Part shown: piece by piece, positions 35,131-48,190 of the stretch
Numbering within the stretch: the first letter of the stretch is position 1
Layout: each line of letters begins with the position of its first letter
From: Cricetomys ansorgei
Taxonomy: Eukaryota > Chordata > Mammalia > Rodentia > Nesomyidae
DNA length: 64,000 nt
Direction of reading: 5' to 3'
Assembly (NCBI GenBank): GCA_026225945.1
Contig: JAMJFZ010000289.1
Coordinates: 4,399,001-4,463,000 of the forward strand
Made by a program: the position numbers and the translations under genes
Notes under the pieces: model-generated
Databases searched by the model: none
What the model saw: the letters and a program-made list of their open reading frames with translations, nothing else
Told to the model about the DNA's origin: nothing

Positions 35131-38100
35131 TGTTGTTGTTGTTGTTTGTTTTTGTCTTTTTTTTTTTTTAAGTTTCTGCTTTCCAGAAGACCTGAGCTTG
35201 TGCCATATTTACTAAACACTAACCAGGACAGAGGTCATGCTAGGATATTTCAGCATTTAACCAAGTTCATTTTCAGTATACACTTCAATTGCTTTAATAT
35301 TTTTATTAAAGTGCTTCTTTTTGTTTTTAGCAAATATGCACTTAGCACTCAGTATCCTAAGATTTTACTGATTCTAACTAACGCATAGAATCTCTTTTGT
35401 TCTTGTCATTGTTCTTCCTCCTAACCACTCAGTGTAACTATTTACATAGCTCTTAAACTGAAATCAGAATTAAAAGTAACCCAAAGATGCTAGGGAATAC
35501 AAGATAAGGTGTGCAGGCTCCATGCACACTACCTGTAGTTTATTTTTATAAAGCATGTCAGCACTGAGGGGTTGTGGTATCCACAAGAGATCCTGAAACC
35601 TATGCTGAGGAAACAGAACCTTTGTATTGTGTGCCATACCCTGAAAAGCTATACATGTTCCAGCATATGGTAAGATCAGTAATATTGTTCTGGAGCCATG
35701 CACTAAATAAATAAAATGCTCCCATGTGTGTAAATTAAATATTGTATTCTCCTGTTTATTCTAAAATCTAGTAACACACTTAAATGGTATATGTTGACAC
35801 ATATTTAGCATGGCCAAAATATATCATAAATGATACGAAGTACTTCTCTCTGGAGTGCTGGTCTGTATTTACAAACTAGATACTCATTTTTCACCATCAC
35901 CCTAAAGAAAGCCACTACTCTCCTCCTTCCAGATTTAATGCTGGTTTTCATCTGAAACAACTGTTTTGAATTAATAACAGAAGTTCTTATCCATCACTCC
36001 AGATACCAATTAGTTTACATTCTTCCATATACATAATGTATTAAAAATGATCACTGAATTTAATTGCATTGCCGTTCATTTATAGGAGACTACTTTCCAA
36101 CATGCTTGCTATTTTCAGGAAACTGACTTTCCAATTCCTATCAATGGTCTGAGGGAACTGAATTAATAGAAAGATTTACCCCCTTTTATTTATTCTACCA
36201 AGGCCGAGTCTCCAGAGGAGTGCTTCGTATCGCAGACAATGCATTCTCTGGTTTTCTGGCAGGCTTAATGGGATATTAACATCGATTGGTGCTATTTCTC
36301 TGTCACCTGAGAACAACTGGAGGTTTTGTGGTGTGCTACTGTTTTATACCCTTCTCACGTCTGCTTTAAAGTTTGACATCACTAAACCAAATGTCTTCCA
36401 TGCTTATGGGACCACAACTTCCTTTTCTGAGGAACGAGTTCTGGTAAATGTGTGATGTACCTGGAATCCAAACCACACCACATTGGTTATGTCAAGCCTG
36501 TAACACATAATATCGGATACTCTGAAAGTGTGGGCAGCTCAGACATGTGCTGTTGTAAAGGTATTGCTTTCTGGTGTAGACAGGCCTATTATCATAATTT
36601 TTCAAAACTGATTGTAGACTGGGGGGACAGAAAAAATCCTTTTATTTTTGTACTACAGCCTTTTTAAGCTTGCTCTATGAGAACAGATTTTTCCCTCTAT
36701 TTCTTAAGTAACTTAATCAGGATCCAGGACTTTTCTTGTAATTTTTAAAGACTTAGAAATGCACATCATCATGTTAATATTTAAAACAATGTGAACTCCT
36801 TTTAAGCCCCTGGTTTGTCCATATTGATGCCTATCTTCCCTTACCTGCCCAGTGGTTCAGATTCTGCAATAGTCCACAAGCTCTAAGAGACCAAGTTCCT
36901 TCCTGTCCCTCTGTCCTCCTGTCCTGCTGAACAAAGGTGGCTTCGGAGTGTTGTATCACAGTGAGCAATAGTGTGGTGAGCAGTAAAGTCTTTAGCTGAT
37001 GGTCCTCATCAGGACCAGTAAGTATTTAAAGCTGGAATTTTTCATCAGTGCATTTTGTGCTTCTCCAGAAATACCACTAACCTCTAAGAGATATGGCGGT
37101 GTTAAGCATCTAAGTGGGAAACACTATGTTTAACCATTCCCAAGTAAAACCCATCATGCTTCCCCTCCACGATCTCTTTCTTGAGATTGCTTGCCTGGCT
37201 GGCCATTTTCTCTTAAGGTTCTTTTTAACCCATTGTCATTATCAAATATTGATATTGACATGACATGACAACTTTAACAAAGTTATTTAATTTACCATTC
37301 CTTCTTAGTCGGCTTCCCTTGTCTACTGAGATGCATGCACCATTCTTCAAATTATTCAAAAGATAGTAGAATACTCTTTTAGCACAATTATCTCCCCAGG
37401 AAAGTCTTAAGATATCCAATTTATTACTTGCTCAAAGTAGGTGAGGGATTTAAAAGATACTTAAATTTTATATATTTTTTTGATCAAGTACATTTAAAGG
37501 AAATGTGAATTTTCCCAACAATAAAGTTGTTAAGAATCTAGTAAACCTACCATACATTTGGATGTAAAATAGTTGCTATGTTTATTTCAAATACATATAC
37601 TTTCATATATTTTATTCTCAGATAAAATTGCTTAACAGTAATAATATTTTCAAAATCCCTTGAAGGGCTTGAAAAACTGAAAATTTGTAGGATCAATGAT
37701 AAAACACTTGGGGAAAGGGAACTGCAGTATCTGCTTAAAATGCAGAATATAATACAGAGTTTCATCTTTTCCTAGAGGTATTACCTTATGAGAGTTCATT
37801 ATATAATTACAATGAAGATTCTAGAAGTTTATCATCATAAATATTTTATAGGCAATAGGCTTTTCCCCACCAAGACACCAGACATTCATACTGAACAGTA
37901 AACCATAATAAACAGCATATAGAAATGGTTGTCAAAGGAAAACTAACTTCTCAAGGGAAAGGAAGTCTAGAATTTTTATTATATAAAAAATTATGCAAGG
38001 CTATTGCAGAGGATATTAAAATGACAGATGATTAACATCATTTACATGTTTTAAACTAATTGTTATCCTGTACTACAACCATTTAAGACATTCAAATAGT

Positions 38101-40414
38101 AAATAGTGCAGTAAGAGAACATTTGAAATACTTACTTAAATAGTAGGTATATCCATATCATAAAAATACAGGAAGTAGTTATAGCTGAAATAATGTATAT
38201 AATCCTAAAGACAAAATAGTTAGCAATTACAAACTAAAGCTCCTGTTATTAAAAAAAAAATGTGAATTTTAAAATGATTCACAGCTCTGTCATCTTAAAC
38301 CCAAATCTACAAGCCTGGGTATGGCCATTAAGAACTCACAAATGCCTCACTTTTTATTAAATGGAGTTTTCTCAGTCAAGATTGTACTTATTTTGAGCCC
38401 GAAGAATTCAGAATCATTTTTATTTGTACCTTAACTTGCAGAGAAGTGTAGCAATTGAGTTGTGGTAGTAAGAAAGACATCAGATGACTTAAAACTAAGA
38501 ACAAAGATTTTATACAATGTAGTCATGATTCTCACAATTTATCAAAGGGTAAAGAGTGCTGAGCTTGAGGTCTGGCAAGATGCATGCGTATTCCTGATCT
38601 TCTGGAGAGAAAATGGGAAGAATAACAGCAGATACAACAGAAAGTGAAAGTTAAAAACGCAAATTTCAGAGTTATTTGGAATAAACACATAGTTTTGCTT
38701 TTTCCAAGTTTGTGGAAGAAATTATATACAAAACTTTGCTTTGCTTTGTTTCGGCTGGAGATAGACAAGAGTCCTTACTTTTATGTGTGCCCATCGTAAG
38801 GAACACTTATCTGCAATTCTTTCCTTGAAGATGCTTTGATGGCTCCTGTACTGGAAACAGTTGCAGGAAACTGGAATGGAACAGACTGTCCTGGAACTCA
38901 CTATGTAGACCAGGTTGCCCTTGAAAGTACAGAGATCTACCTGCCTCTGTCTTCAGAACACTGGGATTAAAGGCATGTATTCTCATGCCCAGTTATATTT
39001 AAAGTCTTGTGATGAAAATATTTGAAGCATTGTGGTTCTCAGAAAATTTTAGAAATGTCTATTATCTATATTTACAGCAATTTTCCTAGTTTAATTAATT
39101 ATAATAGTGATAAGTGCACTGACACGCTACATATATTCAGTCATTTTCAAAAAATCTGGTTTTTGTATCTTCTATACATATATTAAAAGATTAAAATATC
39201 ATTTTTTATTTTAGTTTTCAAATTTAGGGCAAAGATTATATATACTTGTAGTGCAATTTCATTTTCTGAGACAGAATACAACCACATCCAACGGCAGATT
39301 TATAGAAAACCAATATAAAGGTTTTTGGAGTCATAAAAACACTGAGACATAAAATATTTTAAAGGAACAACCTAATTACATCTGTATAATTCAGTGGGCT
39401 CACTGCTTTATAGCGGTGAATTATTGAGAACATGAAAACAATTAGCAGAAGAAATCATTTTTTAAATGGGAATTCAGGGTTTTGGCTCCCATTTATGGCA
39501 TTTTATTCATTCCAGTAGCTAAAATAAAACTTGGCCAATGTAAATCTTAACAGCTACCCAATCTACATAAACTGCAGTAAATTAGCTTAATGTTTTTTCT
39601 CATAATTTATAATGAAATACCCACTGTGCAAAACTTGTGTTGGTTGGCTTTTAATTTGTGCCTCATTTCCCTTCATTTACTTCCTAATGCAGCGGCACTG
39701 TAAGGTCATATGTGCGTGAAAAGGATGGTTGTTCACAACGGCTTCAATGCAGCAAGTGTTGTTTGCATTTGTTGTTCACTGGGTGTGCTGGTCAGTTAGC
39801 GTGGTGTGATTGGCATTTGTATTTGGGAAAGAAGTTAGAGATACCACACCGGCTCAGCACTAACCAGGTTGGTCATCAAACAGGCTCCAGGTTTGGTTAA
39901 TCCTGAAAAAAAGGAAAATACATGGAAATCCTTCTCATAGTTCTGTCATCTCTAGGTTTTCATTCCCAGGTGTACTGCTCAGTCATGAGAGTGCTCCAGC
40001 TGCCTGGCCCTTTCCTGTGAAATGCCTGATTTCTAACACCTGTTGTCTTCTTCAGATTACACCCCAACCCCAGTAGATGCTCTTAAATACCATCTGTCAT
40101 GTTTACAAACCATCCTTATGGAATTCTTTTGGATTTTCACCTTCTGTGGTCGGACATAAGGACCTGAGTCTATTAGAAAGTAGTGAGTGTGGTAGCAAAC
40201 ATCAGATTGTGCTGTGGATAACAATGCACCTTAAGGAATGAAGAAAGAGACATTCTCTTAAAGTAGCTTAGAAGAGGAGCAAGCTCAAATCTAAATTCTG
40301 TACTTCTCTCCCTGTGACATTTCTCTGTCTGTGGTTTGTGGGAAGGAGCACAAAATAGTACACAGTTTAAGATTAAAGCTATGCATTTCTCTTCTGTTGA
40401 AAAAGCTGATAACT
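35131..40414. other. Mostly unassigned AT-rich non-coding DNA
   Basis: Apart from a T/TTG-rich run at the left edge and the B1 at 38876-38994, I recognise no gene or repeat. Frames of 61-104 codons are featureless. Pieces such as 35470-35720 and 36190-36460 look like moderately complex single-copy sequence. Confidence 0.45.
38876..38994 (-). mobile_element. B1 SINE, antisense
   Basis: Complement of B1: 'gtcctggaactcactatgta', 'gaccaggttgcccttgaaag', 'agatctacctgcctctgtct', 'cactgggattaaaggcatgt', 'tctcatgcccagtt'. The T-rich tail side is lost. Confidence 0.9.
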
Positions 40415-40655
40415 TGGGAAGCAGGAGCTGATGTGGAGGTCATGGAGGAGTCCTGTTTACTGGCTTACTCCTTATGATTTTCCCAGGCAGCATTCTAATA
40501 AAACCTAGGATCATCAGCCCAGGAATAGTTCACCATCAATCACTAATTAAGAAAATGACCTACAGGCTTGCCTACAGCCTGATATTATGGAGGCATTTTC
40601 TGAATCGAGGCTCCCTTCTCTCAAATGACTTTAGCTTGCGTTGAGATCACACAAG
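40415..40655 (-). mobile_element. MaLR LTR, MT-like, antisense fragment
   Basis: The order 'cttgggaagcaggagctgat', 'aggtcatggaggagtcctgt', 'tcatcagcccaggaatagtt', 'caatcactaattaagaaaat', 'attatggaggcattttctga' and 'gactttagcttgcgttgaga' is the reverse complement of the MT-like LTR seen at 54126-54554. Its R/U5 end (left side) is missing or eroded. Confidence 0.75.
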
Positions 40656-41087
40656 ACTTCCAGCATAAGACATGTTATTAACTTGGCTTCAAGGTCTGGC
40701 CAAAGTTCAATCTCTTTGATAGCAAGAGGGATTTTCAGGAAAAAAAAAGCATCACCATAGATGTTGGTAGCAACATCTGCTACAAGAGGCAGAATGGTCT
40801 GTGTCTAGTGGAGTTTGAAAGGAGCCAGTGTATATTAGATCAGTAACTCTTCACAGGACAAATACTTACCATAAGAGGGTGAATGAGTAAGAGTTTTCAC
40901 ACAGAGCAGCAGATTCCAAAATGTAGAGACTGTTTTCCAGGTACATTGATGTAAAGTGGCTAACGTCCAAATCTTAGGATTCTCTAGTACCTAAGAAGCG
41001 AGAAAACAAGGAACACTGGTGAGGATGTCCTGAGGGGACTATGGTATGTCCACCCTAAATTTTACTTTATTTTAAGTAGAGAGCATT
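40656..41087. other. Unassigned non-coding DNA
   Basis: Nothing recognised. Confidence 0.5.
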
Positions 41088-41165
41088 GGGGGAGGATGTG
41101 ACTCAATGGTACAATACCTGCCTAGGATATTCAAGGCCTGGGTATAACCCCAGAACTTCATAAAT
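41088..41165 (+). mobile_element. ID-like tRNA-derived SINE
   Basis: 'gggggaggatgtgactcaat', 'ggtacaatacctgcctagga', 'caaggcctgggtataacccc' match the tRNA-Ala-like ID unit (A-box then B-box region). No clear A-tail remains. Confidence 0.7.
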
Positions 41166-43294
41166 ACCCAATGAACCAGAATCAAACTAGCTCAGATATT
41201 TTTTTAAAAAGGTGTTTATATTCGTTAACAATACATCTTTGATCATTCCAAATAATAATAAAAAAATGATTCATAACCAATCGGTTGCAACATTTGCAAC
41301 TGAAGTCAATATGAGTTTAAAATACTAATAAAAAGCACTCCTAGAATACTATACTTATTTTAACTGTTTTATGACTCAAAATGCACAGTTTCAAAAGAAT
41401 TTTGTGCTATTTTATATTATAAAACAAATTCAAATCCTAAACTGAATCAGAAAGAAACATTTAACCCATTTACCAATGTCTCCAGTTGCTGCTTGCTGGT
41501 ATGGGCTCTTCCTCTTCTCTTACCCAAGCCCTGCTCCATCCCCATTTTCTTTCTACTCTCTTCTTCTTAATGATATATGGAAGGTACCTAGCATTGGTTT
41601 AACTATTTTGTGATACATAATTTAAGTTCCACAGGGAGGCACATTTTAGAGTCTAGGCTGAAGTTGACTTTTCCCATTTCTATATAAAAATCCAAACCTC
41701 TTTGTATTCCTATTACAACCCAGCAGACTCAGAGCCTATCAAAGAGTTAAGTTCCCCCCCACCATGTACTTTTTTTTTTTAAAGAAGGTCAATTAATTTG
41801 AGTGTACTGTGATTTTCATCTGGACACAGTACCAAATTTCTACAGATGACTTTGTTCTCCTCCCATGATTGTCTTAACTACATAAATATTTATCTAGTGT
41901 AATAACAATAGTAATAAAATGCAACTCAGCAGCTGCTAGTGCACATATTTTTGTTGCTGACAAATTCAATTAGAAGTCTTGCTGGTGAATCCAATGAAAA
42001 AGTAGATAATTCTGAAAAGGTCAGTTCTGAATTATTGTTACCCATAACCATTTCCCAAGCCATTATGCTGATAAAATCCAATTGAAACTGAAAGCCATAA
42101 AAGTAAATTATTCAAGAGCTACCCAGATAGATGCTGAGAGTATCATGCATATGTGAAAGACACCTGTCTACAGGAATAACTTCAACTTGATTATCCACAA
42201 AAGGACTATCTAGTAAATGTTATTTGGCTATTATCATTTGTAAACCCCATGTCTCAAAGGCATTTTAGTTACTAAAACCATACAATCCAATGAGGTGAAG
42301 TGCTAACTGAAGCACAATTTAATAAAACCATAAAGTAGAGGAAGGCCAGTAATTCTCTTGAATTACAAGAGGGAAAAAAAAGTTAAATATAGAAATAACT
42401 ATACACTTAGTCATAGCAAATGGCTTTTATTGCAAATGGAGGTTGATGCCAAAACTAATAGGGAAAATAGACATCAAGTCGTTTTTACTGAAAATTTTTT
42501 TTTTCATTTCAAATCAACATTTTCTCTCCTTGTGTTGCTGTCTTATTACTTTCGGTCTCACTGTTGATGTGTGAAACCAGCTTCTTCGTTTCATTTTTTT
42601 CTTCTTGCTTTGGCTTTACCTTTTTATTCAGCAAAAGATACTGAGACTGGGAATGATGTGAATAATATAACTTTGTAAATCAGCACTGAAATGCTGAATG
42701 TCAGATGGTTAAAATATAATTTTCTAATTCAGCACATTATTCCTAAATAAACCAATTACCTCCATCATGCCTCCAAGATTTTCCAAAACAGAAGTCAAAA
42801 TACATCACTAATTTTGAGATCAACACCCACACAGAATACTTTGTAGATTTGGGGTTATGGGGCTGAAATTAACACACTGAAAAGTGTGAAAAGTGAATGT
42901 GGAGCCGGCCATAGTGGCTCAAAAGTCTAAGTGAAATTACAGTCATGGGAACTTACTAAGCCTTCATGAATTCTAGTCTCCTCATGTGTATAGTGATCTT
43001 ATTTCATAATGATAAAAGAATCAACGTTTTATATAAATATGGCAATTATAAAATATGCTTGCCCAACATCAGAGCTGCCAAAATAAATTAAGCAAAAATG
43101 CCAAGAAGAGGTCACACATAGTTGAGAATATTTAGACCAAACCTTCAATAAAAGAAGAAACAGCGTACACAATACTCAACAGAATCCAGCCACTCTTACA
43201 AATCAGCCTGCTAGACTTCCTCACATATCAGGAAACCAACTGGACTTGAAATTTACTACAGAAAATCCCCATCCAATTGTGACAGAAGAGGAGA
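41166..43294. other. Unassigned AT-rich non-coding DNA
   Basis: No gene or repeat recognised. A tandem 'gtgaaaagt' duplication lies near 42880-42896 and a T-run near 41768. Confidence 0.5.
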
Positions 43295-43425
43295 GTGTTA
43301 TGCTTTCTATGCCCAGCAAATGGTGGATAGTGACCTGAGTTCTGATCCTCGGTATCCACTTAAGAAGCCGGCATGCTGGCACACATCAATAACCCCAACA
43401 TTATAAGAGCTAGACCAAAGAAAAG
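43295..43425 (+). mobile_element. B3/B4-type SINE fragment
   Basis: 'gtgacctgagttctgatcct', 'cggtatccacttaagaagcc' and 'ggcatgctggcacacatcaa' correspond to the B-box and body region of B3/B4 elements. The head is eroded. Confidence 0.55.
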
Positions 43426-43584
43426 TAACAGGGAAGGAGTTTCTGGGGATAATAAGCATAATTTAATAAAATACAATTTCTGGAAGTAGTTGATCAGTGA
43501 GTTCAAGTATTTTCAAAGCAGATTTACTTTCATCAATAGACGAATTTGTTTTCTAGCAGAGGTTAATCATTATGTTTATACAGT

Positions 43585-43890
43585 TGTCTTTCTTGCTTTT
43601 CAATCTCTGTGATAAAATACCATGACCAAGACAACTTGTATAAGAAAGACTTTACTAGGGGTTTAGAGTTTTAGAGAGTGAGTCTGTTGACTATCATAGT
43701 GGGGCGCACAGCAGCAGGCAGGCAGACATGATGCTGGAGTCCTAGCTGAGCATTTACATTCAATCCACAAGCACAAGGAGGGAGAGAGAGCTAACTGTTA
43801 ATGGAGAGTGCTTTTGAAAACTCAAAGTTCCATCATCTGAGGATCAAGTGCTCAAATGTGCCTATGAGGACCCTTTTCATTCAAAATGCC
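43585..43890 (-). mobile_element. MaLR LTR, ORR1-like, antisense
   Basis: Begins TGTCTTTCTTGC and continues 'ataccatgaccaagacaact', 'gcagcaggcaggcagacatg', 'atgctggagtcctagctgag' and 'cttttcattcaaaatgcc'. This is the antisense order of ORR1-type LTRs and matches 47826-48190. Probably a solo LTR. Confidence 0.75.
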
Positions 43891-45117
43891 AAAATAATCA
43901 ATATGCCCAATTTACTTTGGAAGCAAGAGTTATGGTCTATTTATCTATAAATAAAACCTCCACTTGATTTTTAAAAAAAATCTCACAGGTACCTATTGTA
44001 AAATTCACAGAGACTTGTGAATGCCTTGTTATAACATCTACTGGAAGAAAACAGCAGTAAGGTTTCAAAGAAGCTACTGCAGGTCTGTCAGCTTAATGTA
44101 ACCACCCGACTTCCTCATGGGATACATTATTTAGGACAGTAAATAACACTTCTACAAAATGTGACAGATAACTCCAACAGAGCAGTTTTGTCACCCTGAT
44201 TCCCATCTGCCTACAAAAGAAACATCTTTTGTGGAGCTCACATTTACTTCACTTGCAGCTATACCATTGGTAAATCTCATAAAAAGTAAATATCCTTCTA
44301 ATAGTTTTAACACTCAGCATTAAATGAGCTGAGTAGATTTGAGGAAATGTGCTTTATTAACAAGTTAAAGATATTATTACTTAAGATTGCTATCCTTCTA
44401 TTAAATTATTCATTGGATGTTAGGTTCCGTATATGAAGCATGTATTTGAAGGTTTTGTTAGAGATTCCTAATCCTTGCTTATTATTTTACTAATATTCAG
44501 CCTACACAGAAGAAAGGTTTGCTACAAAACTCACTCACCTAGTCCCTCTGTTCACCTGATCAATTTTCTCCATTTTCTGTCTTACTGTTCCATCCCAAAG
44601 GCAGATTTTGGTTTAAGGCTATCCTTGTTAAAACAATAAACCCAGATTCCAGTGTTAGGACTCTAGGGGATATTTTTATTACAGCCAAAAACCATAGAAC
44701 ATGAAATTTACCCTGCTATAAATTTTTAAGTTTTCAATTTGAATACTGTGAACAATTTTCTGTCTACTGCAGCATAGCAAGCTTTAGTGTTTATATGTCT
44801 ATAACTCTAGACTCACCATGCAGTAACTTATCCAGTGATAAAATTTATCAGGAAATGTGATAACCCATGTGATGTGTTTTCCCTTGCCATGAAACTTGTG
44901 TTTTGAAATTATTTTTTCTTTAGTGATCACATGGTTTGTGTCTGTGCATGCACATTTGTGTGTGAAGGCTGCAATTTGCCATAGTTTATGTTTGGAAATC
45001 AGTGAACAACTTCAGTTATTGGTCCTCAGCTTCCGCCCTGTTTGGAACAAGGTCTCTAATTTTGTTTTTTTCTTATGTTCTGCTGCCTTTTGTAGGACAG
45101 GTGGACTGCAGTTCAGA
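43891..45117. other. Unassigned AT-rich non-coding DNA
   Basis: Nothing recognised. Confidence 0.5.
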
Positions 45118-45137
45118 TTACACACACACACACATAA

Positions 45138-45183
<46 letters not shown>
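45118..45183. repeat. (CA)n-(TA)n-(TG)n palindromic microsatellite
   Basis: A short CA run (to 45134), a TA-rich centre and about 19 TG units (45146-45183). CA on one side is complementary to TG on the other, so the array is self-complementary. Confidence 0.95.
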
Positions 45184-45186
<3 letters not shown>

Positions 45187-46582
45187 TGTTTAGTTAAATA
45201 GCAGAAAGAAATGTCTACAGCAGCCCCCTATCACACTCCCCTGCAATTGCACAAGCTGAAAGTATAAAATTCTTTTCACCCTAAGTCAGTTATTGAGATT
45301 TTGAGTGTCTTAGGTGTTGATTCATCATTCCACCTCCCTTCCTCATCATTGAGGTCCTGAATGAGGATATACCTCCTCCCACATTCCTTCTGAACCCAGA
45401 TGCTTCTTGTATTCTGCAAGAGGGGGATTCTCATCAGAATACTGTAGCTAAAGAAAGCAAGGAAGTGAAAGCCGACCATGGACCCTGAAGAGCACACAGC
45501 AGAGTGAGCTGTGTCCAAAGGCCAAGCACTGCCTCTGCCCTCTGCACTTCATCACAAGGCTTGGTCTGTGGTCCCCTCCCCTCACTTGGACATCAGGATG
45601 GTCTGTAGTGGACATCTTCCTGGGGTAGGCAGAGCTTCTCTTGGCAGCTCTACTTCTGACAGTTCAGTTTTCTCTGGAAGCCTGCCCTCCTCTTCTCTGG
45701 TCAGAGTGGCAGTGTCATTCTGGCTGTGAACCCTCTTATCTATCTGCCCCAGTATTGCCTTCCTCAACGTTTAAAGCCTAACATTTGTTTTAACATTAAC
45801 AGTTGGCAGAGTATTTATCTTAAAAGACCTTGTTCTATAATGTTACTCTTCCCAAAGCAGATTATAGGGAGTGACTACAGTATTTCAGCAGCATAAAACA
45901 CTTAAAGAGAACATCTATTATGAAATCTAAATGGTTAGAAAACTGTATTTTAATTATCTCTACGTCTCACTTTTTCCTATTAAATAACCTACTAGTCTTG
46001 AGAAAATACTGTCGGTAACAACCCCTAGGTATAGGTTCTATGAATATTTCTTGTGTTTTTCATTTTACTTGTCTCTACAAATATTCCTAATGGCCATGGT
46101 TCTTTTATAAGAACAAAAAATGAATATAACATTTTTAATTACTATTCCCTGCTTCTCAATTACTTGTTTTAGTTTGCTATCTACACTTCTAGTTCAGGCT
46201 TATTTCATGTTGGCAAAAGAACAGGTCTTCTACACAAGGCTTTAGTCCTATCTGTGGCAAGTTGAGAAAATTGATAGGAAAAGAATATCTATAATTCAAT
46301 AAATAAATGAGTGAACCTCTTACATGTGTCAGTACCCTCTAAAGCCTGGAGTTGTGCCTCAGATCTCCTACTTTTCATTACAAGTCTACCCATATAGTCA
46401 AATCAGTTCCAACAATCTATAGCAATAATTTTCATAATTGTGTATTATTGGGTTATGTACTCAGTGACATTACAAATTATTTGTACTTAAACAGAATTGA
46501 ACAAAACTATATTAAGGGTAAATGTTCATGTTATTCTTATTTCTTTCTCATATTTATGTTAATGTATGTGAACCATATTTAA
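45184..46582. other. Unassigned non-coding DNA
   Basis: The part 45270-45780 is richer in G+C than its surroundings and of mixed complexity, with frames of 61-80 codons. I see no convincing exon. The remainder is AT-rich. Confidence 0.45.
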
Positions 46583-47073
46583 GTAGTGGCCTAATCCTCA
46601 AATAGTGCCACTCCCTGTGAGCCTCTGGGGGTCATCTTCATTCAAACCACCATATTCTGCTCCCAGCACCCCTAGGCTTGTATCATAATACAAAATGCAT
46701 TTAGTCTACCTTCAGAAGTCTCCATAATCAGTCCCAACACTGCTTAAAAGCTAAAACTTCAAAGTCTCTTCTGAGACTTCCTGCAATCTCAACTGTAACC
46801 GCTCTAAAATCAAAATGAAAAAAAAAAAAAAAAGCAGATCACATATGTCCAATGTAATGGTACAAAATATATACTTCCATTCCAAAAGGCAGGAAAATGG
46901 GCATAATGAGAAAATACTGGACCAAATCAAGGCCAAAAACCAGCTGGGCAAACTCCAAACCCTGTATCTTCATGCCTAATGTCAAAGCACTCTTCCTATC
47001 TCAAACTCCCTTCAGCTTTGTTCATTGCAACACAGTTCTTTCTGTTGGCCTTTTCCACTCCCTATTAGCAGCT

Positions 47074-47147
47074 CTCCTGTAGACCAGGGTGGCCTAGAAC
47101 TCAGAGATCTGCCTGCCTCTTGCCTCTCAACACCTGGGCCTAGCGTT
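47074..47147 (-). mobile_element. B1 fragment, antisense, within the ORR1-like internal region
   Basis: 'cctgtagaccagggtggcct', 'agaactcagagatctgcctg' and 'caacacctgggcctagcg' match the antisense B1 middle. The rest of the B1 is absent. Confidence 0.7.
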
Positions 47148-47492
47148 TTCTTTAATTCCTTTTCAAAAGTTGGAAGCTAAGCTAGGTGCGGTCTTGCTTT
47201 TAGGCTTCCACTCTCTTTATTCCATTTAAGGTCTTTTTATCTCCTTAAACTTATCTCCTGAGCACTTGACTTAGCTCCATTATACTTCCTGGTGTTCCTT
47301 TTCTCCTCAAACTGTACATTTTGTATCTTTCCTGGATTATCTCGTTCCTTTTCAAAATAGATCCACATAAGAATCACCACTAATAACCTCACCACAGAGT
47401 CAATATAAGGCTGCCATGAAATTTCCTCGGCCAAACTCTAATTCATAACTCTTCCTTCAATGTAACCTCAGGCAGATTTTTCAGACAAGGGC

Positions 47493-47540
47493 AAAAAAAA
47501 ATAAAAATAAAAATAAAAATATAAAATATAAAAATAAAAC
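47493..47540. repeat. (AAAAT)n A-rich stretch
   Basis: An A-run followed by AAAAT and AAAATAT units inside the antisense ORR1-like internal region. Confidence 0.9.
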
Positions 47541-48190
47541 AAGCAAAAAATATCCAAATGCTCTTTGCTAAAATGTCACAGTAGTTGTCTCCAGGCCACA
47601 TACCAATCTTCTTCTCTTCCAAAACATGTTAAACCAGACCCCACAGTTCAGAACAACCTCAGCAACTCTGTCATACATGCTTCTACTAGAATGACCCATT
47701 AAGTCCTACTTAAAATGTCTAATTGTTTTTTTTTTTTTCTTGTCTAAAGTCCCAAAGTGTTCCATATTCCTCCAAACAAAAGCATGGTCAGGCACAGCAA
47801 TAACCCAGACCCTGGCACCAACTTCTGTCTTAGTTAATGTTCTATTGCTGTTAAGAGGTGCCAGGGCTACTGCATCCCTTATAAAAGAAAGTATTTAATT
47901 GGGGCCTGCTTACATTAAGAGGTTTAGCCCCATCATTGTCTTTGGGAAAGCACAGTGCTAGATAGGCAGCTGAAAGTTCTAAATCTGTATCCACAGGCAG
48001 CTGGGAGAACAAGAGAGAGAGAATGGGCCTGGCTTGAACATCTGAAACACCAAAGCCCACCTCTCACCCTCCCCCCACCCCTCTGTGACACATTTCTTCT
48101 AACAAGGCCACACCTACTCTAGAAAGACCACATGTCCTAATCCCTTCAAATGTTGCTACTTCCTGTGGGCCATTTTCATTCAAACCATCA

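Larger units (their letters stand above)
46583..48190 (-). mobile_element. ORR1-like MaLR element, antisense, nearly complete
   Basis: The right end (47826-48190) is a whole antisense LTR: TGTCTTAGTTAATG, 'gtatttaattggggcctgct', 'caaggccacacctactctag', 'gggccattttcattcaaacc', ATCA. The left end (46583-46655) repeats the last part of that LTR ('tagtgccactccctgtgagc', 'tcttcattcaaaccaccat'). Between them lies non-coding internal sequence. In sense orientation the LTR 3' end (TAACTAAGACA) is followed by GAAGTTGGTGCCAGG, a MaLR/ERVL-style tRNA-Leu primer-binding region. The far LTR is truncated. MaLRs are non-autonomous, so absence of genes is expected. A B1 fragment lies inside. Confidence 0.75.

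Noticed and set aside
42902..42990. Possible SINE starting 'gccggccatagtggctcaaa'
   Set aside because: The first 20 bases look B1-like but the rest does not follow any SINE body.
45270..45780. GC-richer patch as a promoter or small exon
   Set aside because: CpG is not enriched, there is no TATA/initiator arrangement, and frames are short and featureless.
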